Source of the DNA: Cryptomeria japonica
Taxonomy: Eukaryota > Streptophyta > Pinopsida > Cupressales > Cupressaceae
Assembly: GCF_030272615.1 (NCBI RefSeq)
Contig: NC_081407.1
Location: 141,550,897-141,614,896 of the forward strand
Direction: 5' to 3'
DNA: 64,000 nucleotides
Position numbers and translations under genes: made by a program
Shown: one piece after another, positions 46,817 through 58,568 of the stretch
Layout of the letters: the number at the start of each line of letters is the position of its first letter
Position numbering within the stretch: position 1 is the stretch's first letter
The notes under the pieces: generated by a model
What the model saw: the letters and a program-made list of their open reading frames with translations, nothing else
The model's database searches: none
What the model was told of the DNA's origin: nothing

Positions 46817-47651
46817 TCCCTAATTTATGAAGGAATAAACACATCTATTCTCCAAACCATATTCCTTTTATCAAGAAATTCCCTCATGAAGTAAAGCATT
46901 AGGCAAATTAGCAAAGATCCATATTTGAAAGGGTATTTAGTTTTCTTGGTTTTCTGTGAATTCTTGATTTTCTGTGAATTCTTGATTAATTATTATCTCA
47001 ATATCTCACATAAATTAAAATGTTTTCCTTCATTAACCATTTGATAAGAAGTATGTATAGAAGTGGCAAAATTAGACCCTTCATGGTTGATGAAATAGAT
47101 CTTATAGGTGATGTCCATGAAGGCATATTGAACACTCAAATCAACAATGTCCTTTATTGTAAGTGCCCTATTGTTAAACTTTTCTTCATTAACCTAATAA
47201 CCACAACATTCTTTACTGAATTCAATGCAGGAACATATCTAGCAAAAAATAGTCTTGTTACAACCCTAATAGCCTCTTTTGTTATCTTATAGGGTCGTTC
47301 TAGCCAAACAAATTGTTCATGTAAATGACTCAATGCAATTTTGAGTACCTCTTTTTCATAAAACATGGGGAATAGTTCTAGACATCCAACTTCTTTCCTT
47401 CTAGACAAGCGTATTATAGTTTCAAAACGAACTCCTTATTTTCCAAATGATTGTTCTTGAACTTTGTCATTTTATGTGATCGTATTCTTCCAAAGAGGCA
47501 TGAATGTAGGCCTGAACATATTAAGTATGAATGACATTCATTGGTATATGAAAAAATGCCCCAAAGTGTCATTTAAGATGGGTTTGTGTGGTCATTTCTT
47601 AAGAACTGGTTGTAGTTTGTCAATAACATATATAACCCTAGGAGTAGCCAT
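46817..47651 (-). pseudogene. X ORF of E3, N-terminal part
   Basis: Starts at ATG 47651 (MATPRVIYVIDKLQP). Frame 47154-47408 has HLHEQFVWLERPYKITKEAI followed by RVVTRL, aligning with the E2 segment RAHGEFLW...ITQQAIRPVTGL. Several stops. It continues beyond solo LTR S at 45347. Confidence 0.6.
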
Positions 47652-48270
47652 AATTCACTTTTGATCTATAGGTCAACATAAATATTGAGAAATACCTAGA
47701 AGATTTGCGGCTAGGGTTTGTACATGGATGCACTTGTAGGATTTTTTCGCTCCTTAGAACTTCACTTGCTCTTGACTACATAGAATGAGGTAAAAATGAC
47801 CAAGTGTACCATATATACCTCTTCCATCTACCCTAGGAACTCTGCATTAAATTTTTATCTTGTTTTAGAAACGTTCAAGTCTTTTATCATAGCAAAGATC
47901 TATTAAACACTTTGCAATCCTCCGCAAGAGAATCATTTTCTTTATAAATTAAGTCAATCAAATTGGTGTACTGCTAATTCATCATGTTCTCAACATCTTG
48001 GACCAATATGCTGAAGATTTTTAGCATATTTGCTTCTCAGTGGTTCTAAAAAACATGCAGATATAACTCCCCCTGAATTGATATCTCTTTTGATTTAGTT
48101 TCGGGAAGAACTATCTACACCATCTTTAGGTACATATCTATCCTTCACCTCATCATCTTTCTTATCTTTTGCTTTCTTTACATCTTTTCCATCTCCTTTA
48201 TTTGAGTTAGATCAACCTTCTTTTGTGGACCAAAAGACTTGACATTCTTTCCTCTACAAAACTTAGCAAT
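47652..48270 (-). promoter_or_regulatory. Leader of the E3 X ORF with TATA-like box
   Basis: No gene. GGTATATATGG on the minus strand at about 47808-47818 lies some 160 bp before the ATG, comparable to E2 (4891, 5043). Confidence 0.35.
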
Positions 48271-49330
48271 ATGTACCTATTTGTTGCAATTATAACATGT
48301 AATACCCAGTTGCAGAGCATTTCCACTCCTTGCATTAGATCTACAATCAACTACATTATGACCAAACTTGTTGCATGTATAGAAATAGTCATTTAAATAT
48401 TGGGCATTCCTAGCACTACCCATATTTATGAAATCATTCCTCATTATTATTATTCGGAATTCATTTACCTTGTGACCATATTTGTTGCATGCATAAAAAT
48501 AATCATTAAAGAGTTGAGGCTTGGAGGGCTTGAATGAGTTCATATTTATCCTACTCCTACATTCTGCAACCTTATGTCCAATTTTGTTGCATGGAAAACA
48601 ATTGCCATTAAAAGGATGAGGATACCTAGTTTGGGCAATTTGATTAGGAGTTGGCCTTTTGAAATTATTCATCTTGTTCCAGATTTAAGTGAATTTATTC
48701 TGATCTCCCTTTATCTCCTTGGATTCATCTTGAACCTTTTCTTTTTCTTTTTCTTTTATGTCATTATCCTTAGAACATTCTTCCTTTTCAAAACCAAGAC
48801 CACCCTTGTTCTTTGGTGATTTCTGATAACACATTTCATCAAGCATGTCACTACCACCTTTGAGATTCAAACCTTTCTCTATTTTTTCTTTTTCATCCAA
48901 TTTCTTTTTTAGAGCAACAATTTCTTCCTCGAGTTTGGTGCATTTTGTAGTTTTATCATGAAGTTTGGTTTCCAGACAACTTGTAACCCTTTTTCCTTCT
49001 TCAACCTGTATATTTAGATTTACTATATCATTTTCTACCTTTTTGAGATTATCACCATGAGATTTTCTACCTTCATCCTTTATTTTGATAATTTCTTCTT
49101 CTGCCATCTTGAGTTCGTAGTTGCATTCTTTGTTTACTGAAATTTGAGCCTTTAGCTTTATGATGATCCTTTCAGCCTTATTGAACTTGTTTTTATATTC
49201 ATCACTTTCAGCTCTAGCATTATCCAAATCATCAAGATCAAACCGAAGTTCTTCTAAATCTATCTCATAGTCAGCATGATCAATATCCCATCCTACAGGT
49301 TTCATTGCCTCAATATCTACTTTTGAGATA
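48271..49330 (-). pseudogene. Gag of E3 with zinc knuckles
   Basis: 49305-48685 is a long coiled coil (LEEEIVALKKKLDEKEKIEK); after one in-frame stop the frame continues (48672-48277) with three or four knuckles. The first is intact, CFPCNKIGHKVAEC; the next two have lost one Cys each. It is homologous to the E2 gag at 3657-4737. Confidence 0.75.
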
Positions 49331-49412
49331 ATTTAATCATTCAATGTCATTGTAAAGATTTTATTTTCAAATACAAGATCTACCTCATTTTTTATACTAT
49401 TACCATAGAAAC

Positions 49413-49429
49413 CTTTCTCTAATACCAAT
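49413..49429 (-). other. Primer binding site of E3
   Basis: Minus strand TTGGTATTAGAG directly after the LTR, two changes from the initiator Met tRNA complement. Confidence 0.65.
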
Positions 49430-51001
49430 TGTTGAACACACCTAGATGTTGAGAGGGGGGAGGTGAATCAACATATAACAAATTTCAACCATTCGTTAAG
49501 TTAAAAACCTTTAAAGTAGATTTGCAGAAGTAAAGAATAAAACACAACATGCACACACAAGAACACCAATATTTTTATGTGGAAAATCCAAGGAGGGAAA
49601 AAGAATGATGCAGATCAACTCACGATTTATGAAACAATTTATTACAATTTTTAATTTAGTATCATTGACAATGAAGCTCACTGCTCCCTGATGGACTTGT
49701 AGACTAAGGCACATTGTTCTAGGGAAAGAGACAACACTTGTACTTTGAAGATCATATCTCTAGCGCCAGATACAATGAGAATACAATTATATACTTAATG
49801 TAGATTACTGTAGAAGAAGCATCTAACAAATGCTAATAGTGGTGTCCTCTTTGTAACACAATTACAATGTCATACAAATTTTGCACAATTCATCATCATC
49901 TTAGATAGCAATGATTTATTTCACACATTACACCATCATCACATCAACTCACATCTTCAAAAATGATTTAACCTTTCATACATCCTTTGCAGCATCCAAA
50001 ATGTCAATTAGGTTGGCTCAAATAAGACCTAACAAATGAAACATGTGGCCTAGAATAAATTGGCTCTAAATATATACATGGACCACAAAAATAGGTTGTG
50101 GATCAACATGGCACTTAATTGAACCTTAAAAATTTCATAACATATCCTTCAAAGCCAATGAAATAGGTCAGGTTCAACTATAATTGAACATACCTAGTTA
50201 GCCAAATATCAACACCATTGTCAAGATTGCTAACTATTTTCCTATTTACCATTAGGGAGAGACTCAAAACATCATGTGGACCAAGATCAAGGAATTGGAA
50301 ACCAACTACAAGCTTTCTACAATATCTCCTAAAGAAATCAATCATCAAATGCTAGTGCAAAAGAACATCATCACTGAGCTAGTGAAAATTGTGTAGACTA
50401 GGACTAACTAAATGACATGAATATAATAAATACTATGCAATAGAGCACCAACACACCTAAAAATACACTATCCTTAACATCTTCCCAAAACCATAAGGTC
50501 ATACCAATCATTGCGATAGTATGTGGATCATTCTAGTGAACCAATTGAAACACTTTATTCTAACAAATTGTGATCTGAAGATCAAACTATTACAACTTTT
50601 TATGTATAAATGGTTAAATCCTGAAAAAAAATGGTAGAATGGTGCCTGACATGCTTCATAGCTTGATTCCAAAATTGTACACCCAAATCATGCAAGGTGG
50701 AAGAATGTGAAGCAAAATACCAACACACCATCATAGGGAAACAAATTGTTCTATACATGGACAAATTTCCTCAATTTCCTCAATCACCCAGAAATTAAAT
50801 TGAAACCACACATCATGCTACTGATTCCTTGAACATGTAGACTCCAACCAAGATGATTGGGACATATGAACAAGTCATGAATTGTGTGAACCAATGCATA
50901 CCATCTCCTCTAGACTGATGTATTATCATCAAATAATTCTCCGAACTATTTTTTATATCTTTGATCAATCTGAAATGGAACAATTTCTCTCAAACATCTT
51001 C

Positions 51002-51042
<41 letters not shown>

Positions 51043-51150
51043 GCCCTCTAATACATCAATGATCGCAACACATACTTCAATTATCTTCTCCATGATAATA
51101 TATACTATCATAAATTAGGTTGACATTAATGGGAACACATATTGCCAACA
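49430..51150 (-). repeat. 5' LTR of E3
   Basis: 1,721 bp, TGTTGGCAATATG...GTTCAACA in minus sense, aligned with 17022-18654. It is longer partly because of an (AC)n expansion at 51003-51039. Confidence 0.8.
51003..51039. repeat. (AC)n microsatellite
   Basis: About 18 AC units inside the E3 5' LTR; the matching site in the 3' LTR (near 18539) has about five. Confidence 0.9.
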
Positions 51151-51400
51151 GTTTTACCCATATAATAAAAATAAAATACAACTTTCATATTTATTTTTCA
51201 ATAGTATAAATATGTAAATTATATTATTATAAATAAGTAATTAGTCTTATATAAAGGGTTCTTATCATAGATTTCAACAATTTGCATATTAATATTTTAA
51301 TTTTTGAATGTTTGACTTATTTATTCATATGTATTTTGATAAAATTAAGAAACCAATTTAATATGCAAACATTTGTAAGCACTTAGTAGTGGAGAAAATA

Positions 51401-51402
<2 letters not shown>

Positions 51403-51481
<79 letters not shown>
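51403..51481. repeat. (AT)n microsatellite
   Basis: About 39 AT units in flanking AT-rich DNA outside E3. Confidence 0.95.
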
Positions 51482-51484
<3 letters not shown>

Positions 51485-52005
51485 TAACTTAGAAATATTG
51501 AAGACACGTTAGAAAAAACGTATAATTTTCCTTATAAATCATCATTATCTTGTAACTTTAATGAACATAAGATTAACTCAAATACAATCCAATGGAAGCT
51601 TTTTATAAATGCATAGTTTTTTTTAATTTTATTTTTAATGAGAGAATTCATATAATATTTTAAGAGGTTATATAAACACATCTATATTATGTTTAGATAA
51701 AGGATTACACAACTTTCCACATTCACCAAACAAACAATTTTCTAGCTTAAATATAAATGCATAATTCATGAAAAAAATAATTTGTTTTTAATTATTATAC
51801 CACGATGCGTCTTCATTATCTTTAAAAATAATCAAACATTTTTTAAGAGTACAATCTTTCCACCTTAGTTAAGGGCCTCCCTTAAAAAGAGGAAGCTTAA
51901 TTTCATGAATATTTTCTAATTTATAATAATTATCTCTCATTTCATTAGAGATGTCCATTTTCTAAGGCCATTAATTTAGCTATCAAATCAAGAAGGATAA
52001 ACATT

Positions 52006-52227
52006 TTAGAGTGGGAAATCGTTGGGAGTAGGTGAGCTATTGACCACTTCAACACTAGACACACGAATTGAATTTCCCTCAAGTTGGAGCATCATAGTGG
52101 CAAGTATTTCTAGCATTAATTTATTAAATTCATTTTCATTCAAAACTCCTCCTTCATCAGCTCTCACCATTTTAAAAACTTCTGAAATGATTTCATCCAT
52201 CTGCATACATTCGCAACAAAATCTCAT
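52006..52227 (-). pseudogene. Fragment resembling an EF-hand protein
   Basis: The 73-codon frame contains an EF-hand-like helix-loop-helix (MVRADEGGVLNENEFNKLML) and then EILATMMLQLEGNSIRVSS, a tail like that of small plant EF-hand proteins. In the 12-residue loop position 1 is Arg and position 5 Gly, so calcium binding is unlikely; position 12 is Glu. No further exon or promoter is obvious. It may be the last exon of a decayed gene or a retrocopy. Confidence 0.4.
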
Positions 52228-55188
52228 TAATAAATTCTTATAATTGTTATACTATTTATGAAAATATCAAATATGCCCTTTAGATATATTTCCACATATC
52301 CAAAATCTAAATTTTCATTCATTTTTTTTATTAAAAGCATAATCCGTCCAAACATATCTTCTATCGATGTAATATTTCCAATCCTTGAGATTGTAGAATT
52401 GTTTTAGTAGAAAATCATGTATAATTACTTTTTGTCAATATTTTGTATCATTATGATCCACCATTAGGACAAGAAGCAACAAAGAAATTTAGAAAAAAAA
52501 ATCCAAAAATAATTCTACTAATGCAAAAACATTTTTTTTTCCTATTATGTGTTTCTATGCAATTGTATAAAAGTTTTCAACTATTATTCCCTATTATCAA
52601 ATTCATAATCCATTAGATTGTAGAATTGTTTTAATAAAATAATTATGTATAATTACTTTTCTTCTATGTTTCAAATCACATTCCATGATCTATTATTAAG
52701 ACAAGAAGCACTCAATCATCTTGATGATGGATCATAGAACATGATCTAAAACGTTGATGCAAAAATTACTACTAAATCTAATCCAAAAACTGCTTTTCCA
52801 AATTTAATGGATTATAGAAACTTGATGTCTTTAAAGAATAAGAAGCATCAAATAATTCTACACATTTTTTTACAAAAACAATTATAATAGTACCTTATAC
52901 ATGCATTTTCAATTTTAAAGTAAAAATACAAGCTTTAACATTTTTAAATTAATTTTCTATTATGTGCTCCTATATTATTGCATAAGTTTTGATTTTTTTC
53001 CCTAGTTCTCTGATTAAGAGAAAAGTATACAATAAATGGCTTAATTTCCTCTAAATGGTTTAATTCCCCAAATAATAGTGAGCTGTCTCAAATATTGTAT
53101 CATATATAAATTAGATGTTCCCTTTTCAATTTTCATTTCTTTGGCAATTAAGCTCTCATCTAAATATGAGGAAGTATTTACTTCTATATAGTAAAGTAGA
53201 ATGATTATATAAAAAAAAAATATTGGAATAAATCTATTATCATGTAGGGAACTACGTTGAACATGATATTTTTTTTCAATTTTTCTTAAGTTGTAACCAA
53301 TTTGATTAAAAAGATATTGATATACTCTATTTTTTAACTCCCAACTTAGACATCAAAGGGACATGTATACATATATAGATTGTAAGGTGACCATATATCC
53401 CAACCAAACCATATTTTCTAGCAAACATCTAATTATATGTCCAAGAATGATGATTTCTTGTCCTTGAGCAAGTCACACAATAATAACTTTAAGTCTTTAG
53501 AAAAAAAAAAATTAAGGAAAGGAAAATGAGCTTCAATTAGTTTTCACAAGAGGATTACACTTCTTACAAATAGAATGAAGCAATCCAAAGCTAGTCAAGT
53601 TGCACAACAAGCAATTTCTATTGGCATTCTACTAAAAAATGTTATGTTGAGTAATCCTTATAACTAGAACAATTGGGCTTTATTACATGATAAATATACA
53701 ATGAAAATATATCATGATTTATGAGCCAAAGTGCTTTGGTATTAACTTGCAACATAACCACCTTTTTCAAATTAGATCTAAGAGAAAAAAAAGTTAAGAT
53801 TGTTCTATTATCAATGCAAGTCATTAGAAAACTTGAACAGTTCATTATTGATAATGGAAATCAAAAGAAGGTAAATTACTTAGGGTCTCAAAGGTCATAG
53901 CTATTGATGCATTACCCACAATTATATAATATGATTGGATAGTACATCTAAGGTTTTAGAATTGATCATTTGTACAAAATCAAGTCTTATTGTAACACCC
54001 ATAAAAGCTTGTTATGTGTTCTTGGAAAACCATATAATTTTTCAATGCAATTAATAAATGAGTAAAACACTAAGAATGTTGTAATAGATTTTTAGTAAGA
54101 ATTATTAATACATACCAAAAATATTCTTAAGAATTCACTTGTCAACACCAAAACTATAAGGAAACTAGATTTGATGAGAGGCGATATTGCATTTCAGAAC
54201 TACCCCTAATAATTCACTTGTCAACACCAAATATTATACGAGAAACTAGATTTGGTGAGAGGTAATGTTGCTATTAGAACTACCCCTAGTAATAATTAAT
54301 AGTAAGAAAACTGTATTCTTCATATCATCATACCTAAATTTAAGAGTGATTTTTAGTAGGCTGTGCTATTTTTTGCATCACATAAATAAACATAATAAGC
54401 TCATTATATATAACTAGCATAATGGTGGTAGACCACTTATTCCCAATCAATGATCAAGATATCACCATTTATGACACTCCAAGTAGCAATCTCATCTTTC
54501 TTATCTTCATTGAGAATACAATCTCATGTTCATGTAATGGACGCATTTTGCAGATGTTTTGTAGCTCTTTTATGTTGTATTTTATACGTATATTCATAAT
54601 TTCTAGCTAGTAGATTTATTATGAATATATATATAAATATAAATAATACTTCTATATAAAATAATTTTATTAGAAAATAATGATTAAACAAACTGATTGG
54701 CACAATCTAAACTTTGATGATGCTTATAAAAGCAATTCTTGCAAATTAAGCGTTGCTTGCATTGTCATAAACTCAAGATGAAGCTTTGATTTGTGCATCT
54801 TCAAAAACGGTCCAAGCTAGTGACAATAATGGAGCAAAGCTACAGTTGCTCATTCTTGGTCAGTAGCTTTGTAAGAAGTTTGATATAAAATAAAATCAAA
54901 ATATAGGGGGGCTCCTCTATCATTGTTAATGCAATTTCTGCTAATTTTTCCCCTAACTGAAACAACTTGCTTGCATTGGCAATTGCCTTATTCAATTCGT
55001 TGGAAGACTACACAATAAACCATGTGTTTTGAGAGAGAATGTGGAGGTGAAATTTCTCAGCAATCTGGTAATTAATAGCATTGATGATTTGATGGTGGAT
55101 ATGAGGGCAGAGACATGGGCTGCGTTGAAAAGACTGCTTGATTTTCCTGAATGAAAGGTTATTATTTTCAAGTTTGGCCAAGTTTGAA

Positions 55189-55247
55189 TCGAATGGTGAA
55201 TGAGGATTTTGAATCATAATGGCAATGAATCCTCATTCACCATTCGA
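55189..55247. repeat. Perfect 20-bp inverted repeat
   Basis: TCGAATGGTGAATGAGGATT at 55189-55208 and its exact complement at 55228-55247, with a 19-bp spacer. Confidence 0.9.
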
Positions 55248-55416
55248 ATTGAATGTTGCATTCAATAAAGTTCACTTTTAAAATGTGTTAAAATGAGCCC
55301 ATGGAATATGGCTCATTCTCCTACACCCTTAGCAATCATGTTGCTATCTCGCTCTTCTAGTTTTAAGGTGATGGATTCCCTCATTTTCGGTATTGTGGGT
55401 TAAATGATATGGACAC

Positions 55417-56142
55417 TTAGGTTAGACTGGTTTGTGGACTGTCAGATGTCTTTCTTGGGTTACAGTTAAACAGTATGTCAATAATACAATTTTTTTCAAA
55501 AATTATAGATCGTTGATCATGAACAGCAGATTTAGCTGCGGCTTTGATTTTTTGAATTTTTTTGAAAAAGTCAATAACATAAGTTTTATAACCCTTTTTT
55601 GGAGCCAGTTTAGCCATGTCCTCTTTCTTGGGTATATTTTTTAAGCATGGTGATGGGGGAGCATTTCAAGTAAAAGAAATCTCATATCATTCAAAAATAT
55701 TGTTTAGTTTTTCAATAAGGGTTATTTTTGGTAGGGTTATTATTTTTAATAAGTTGTTAGTTTTGCATGATATCTTACACAAACCTCCTAAATGGTAAAA
55801 TAAAGCCAATGGTGAAGGAATTATCCTAATATATTGTGGCATTTGAAGGATATTTGAATTTTCTAGGAAATTTCTCCAATAAAACTTTGAATTTGCATTT
55901 TTGAAAGCTTTAGAGGCCTCAAATGGGTTCAAAAGTTGACCACAATTGTAGGTCTCCTCACAAGCTTTCCAACAATCTATGATGATTGAAGATTTGAAAG
56001 TTAGTTCGAAAGTCCTGGCTCCTAGAGCTTCACGTATTGGAAGTTCAATAAAATATTTTCTTAAGTCAAGTGGTCGATCAGGGTTTCGGTGCCCAAAAAT
56101 AGGGGGTTTCACTTTCCAAGACATTCTATGATGGTTATACAT
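55417..56142 (-). other. Unassigned open frame(s)
   Basis: A 151-codon frame (55687-56142, starting MYNHHRMSWKVKPPIFGHRN) is followed in another frame by a 66-codon one (55417-55617, MAKLAPKKGYKT). The first has ordinary globular composition with a Trp/Cys-containing middle (IIIDCWKACEETYNCGQ). I do not recognise either. They may be two pieces of one decayed gene, but chance is possible in AT-rich DNA. Confidence 0.3.
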
Positions 56143-56486
56143 TCCAAATTAAAAAGACAAATGGGGTTGACATAAGAGAGTTCCAGTAATGCAGATTGTG
56201 GCTTTAGCTTGCAATTTATTGTAATGAGAAAGCCCATATGGTTACAACATGTTATTTTTTGAATGTTGTAATTTCATGTCAAATTGTTGGGATGATAGAA
56301 AGCAATTGTTTCCTTTCTTACATTTTCTATTTATTTATTTGTTATTCTTGTGTTTGGGTTTGTAAGGGGGTACCTTCATCAAGTGGTATCACAATAGAAG
56401 TTTGTAAGTGTGTAAATAGATCACCCAACATGAGGCAATTTACACTAGGACTTTAGTTCTAGGTCTATGAGAAAAGTGAGAAAAAT

Positions 56487-57590
56487 GCATCCACAAAGGA
56501 ACCGTGGTGGAATAAATGTTGGTGTGAAAGATAAGGATTTTAGAGCCCTCTAGAGACAAGTTCTTGCAAGAGGAGTCGCATAGAGGAGTTGATATTAGGG
56601 AAAGAGATGAAAGTGACAATGAATTTGAAGAAGAAGGTTAGCTTGAAGAACAAGAAGTAGACAAAGATCCTAATGAGGCTAGGTTTTTTAGGGCCATTTC
56701 CAAGATTGGAAAAAGGTCAAAGATTGAAGTTTTCACCTTTTCTGGAAATCTTAATCTATAAGAGTTGATCGATTGGATCAGTGATATGGAAGAGTATTTT
56801 AAGTATGAAGAAGTAGAAAATCCTGAGAGGGTCATGTTTGAAAAGACCAAGCTAAAAGGTCATGCCAATGTTTGGTGAAAAGAAGTTCAATTAGAAGGAA
56901 ATAGAAGAGGAAAGGAGAAAATAATGACATGGGATTGGAGGGTAGAAAAACCGAAAAGATAACTCATTCTTGTTGATTATGAGCTCGATTTGCTAAAAAA
57001 ATATGCAAGGGTTGAAGAAAGAAAAAAAATCTATCAAGGAGCATGCAAAAGAGTTATATTGAGTCCTAATTAGAACATGTCATTCTAAGGCCAATAAGGA
57101 GAAAGTTGTTTGTTACATAAATGGGTTGAAGCCAAGTATCCAAGAAAAATTGAGTTTGGTAAGAATGTCTACCATTGAAGATGCATATCAATTTTCTTTG
57201 AAGGTAGAAGAAAAGTTGAACCAAATATTTGAGAGCAAGAAAAATGGAAGTGGGCATGGTGGAAGAGTTGGAAGACAACCTTATGGAGGCCAAAATGAAG
57301 ATCATAAGAAGAATGAAAAATCTAGTAGTAGTTAGAATCAAAGGGGAAATAATGTGTATTGTCTCTGAGATCAAAATAATGGAGATCAAAGAGGAAGAGG
57401 AAGAGAAAAAGGGCAAGGACTAAGAAGAGGAGGATTCCATGGAACATGTTTCTAGTGCAGAGAAGGACATAGAGCCTATGATTGTCCCCACCATCAAGGG
57501 AGGACAAATAGAAGACCAGAGGGTAATGCACGAGTTGCCCATGTAGATTGAGATGTTGAGTTTTCACATTTTGAAGATGTAGAGAGATGA
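56487..57590 (+). pseudogene. Gag of D
   Basis: From ATG 56487 (MHPQRNRGG) with many stops. Recognisable pieces: FTFSGNLNL then DWISDMEEYFKYEEVENPER and the capsid-like KLKGHANVW; later a knuckle near 57440-57490 (CREGHRAYDCP). Confidence 0.65.
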
Positions 57591-57599
57591 GAGGTTCTT

Positions 57600-58255
57600 G
57601 TTACAAGAAGAGCCTTGCTTAATTATGTTAAAGAACCAACCCAAAGGGAAATTTTCTTTGGCACAAGATGTAAATGTAATGGTAAGGTTTGCAATGTTAT
57701 TATACATGGTGGCACTAGTAATAACCTTGTTTCAGACGAAATTCTGAGTAAAATTGAAGTTAGAGAGAGGAAGGCATCAGAGTCCCTACTGGATTGCTTG
57801 GTATCAAAAGGATCACAAGGATTTGATCATGAACAATGTTTGGTAAAGTTTAAAGTTGGACATTATCATGAGGTATTATGTGATATTATGTATGTGGATG
57901 TTTGGCATATGTTGTTAGGGAGACTATGACAATTTGATCATCATGCAATACATGATGGGTATGAAAATACCTATACTTTGACAAAGGATGGAGTTCAACA
58001 CAAGATGAAGTCAGTCAAGGAGGCAAAGGAAAACATATGCAGAAATGCAAGAATATGTTTAGTTGATGGAAGAAAAACTCTAAATGGCGTGAAGCATGAG
58101 CATATATGTTTTTCTTTAATTCCTAAAGCTAGCAAAAAAGAAGTAGAAGATATATATGTGGAGGTTGTAAATTTTTTGGATGAGTTTTAGGATATTGTAT
58201 CTCATAATGTACCTAATGATTTACCACCAATGAGAAAGATTAATCATCAAATGGA
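57600..58255 (+). pseudogene. Protease and linker of D
   Basis: 57615-57929 reads CNVIIHGGTSNNLVS, the retropepsin loop with His in place of the catalytic Asp, and ends MLLGRL, the usual C-terminal motif. The linker runs to HQMDLI at 58240-58260, a standard landmark before RT. Confidence 0.7.
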
Positions 58256-58263
58256 CCTAATTC

Positions 58264-58560
58264 CACGGGAGCTTCACTAACTAGGCAATATTTTATCACG
58301 TGTGTTCATATTGGGGGGTTTAGTATCTCGAAAATGAGGGTACAATATATTGTGTATCGGTGAAAATAGGGGGGGGTTTATTTGGGCTAAGAAAAAATGC
58401 AATATTTGGTGAAAATAGGGTGACTTTTAATTTAGGTTGTGTATTGGGAGAGGGTGACAAAAAAGGAGTTTAGGGCAATATTTTTTGAGAATAGGGGGAT
58501 TATTTGGTATGCCATGAACACACTTGATATAACCCAAGTTCATTAAGTGAAGCTCCCGTG
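58264..58560. mobile_element. hAT-like MITE in element D
   Basis: 297 bp. The ends are inverted: CACGGGAGCTTCACTAA on the left, and CACGGGAGCTTCACTTAA on the right when complemented, with weaker pairing continuing to about 50 bp. Exact 8-bp duplication CCTAATTC at 58256-58263 and 58561-58568. No ORF. The 8-bp duplication and the CA... ends fit the hAT superfamily. Confidence 0.85.
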
Positions 58561-58568
58561 CCTAATTC

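Larger units (their letters stand above)
17022..51150 (-). mobile_element. LTR element E3 (gag + X ORF), split by C/T and by S
   Basis: The minus-strand element is bounded by related LTRs, 49430-51150 (5') and 17022-18654 (3'). The flanks ATTTT (17017-17021) and GTTTT (51151-51155) are an imperfect 5-bp duplication, and the outside sequence joins into one LINE-like tail. The interior is gag (49330-48271), a leader, then the X ORF in pieces (47651-46817, 45347-43770, 19811-18841). Copia element C (19812-43769, itself holding T) and solo LTR S (45353-46811) lie inside it. Confidence 0.75.
51482..56370. other. AT-rich region without clear transposon structure
   Basis: Poly-A and poly-T runs and many stops. 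Apart from the fragments listed separately (52006-52227, 55189-55247, 55417-56142) I see no gene, LTR or terminal inverted repeat. Confidence 0.5.

Noticed and set aside
51403-51481. Regulatory or replication origin role for the (AT)n run
   Set aside because: A simple dinucleotide repeat with no accompanying signals.
57126-57335. 69-codon frame in element D as a separate gene
   Set aside because: It is a piece of the decayed gag in the expected order.
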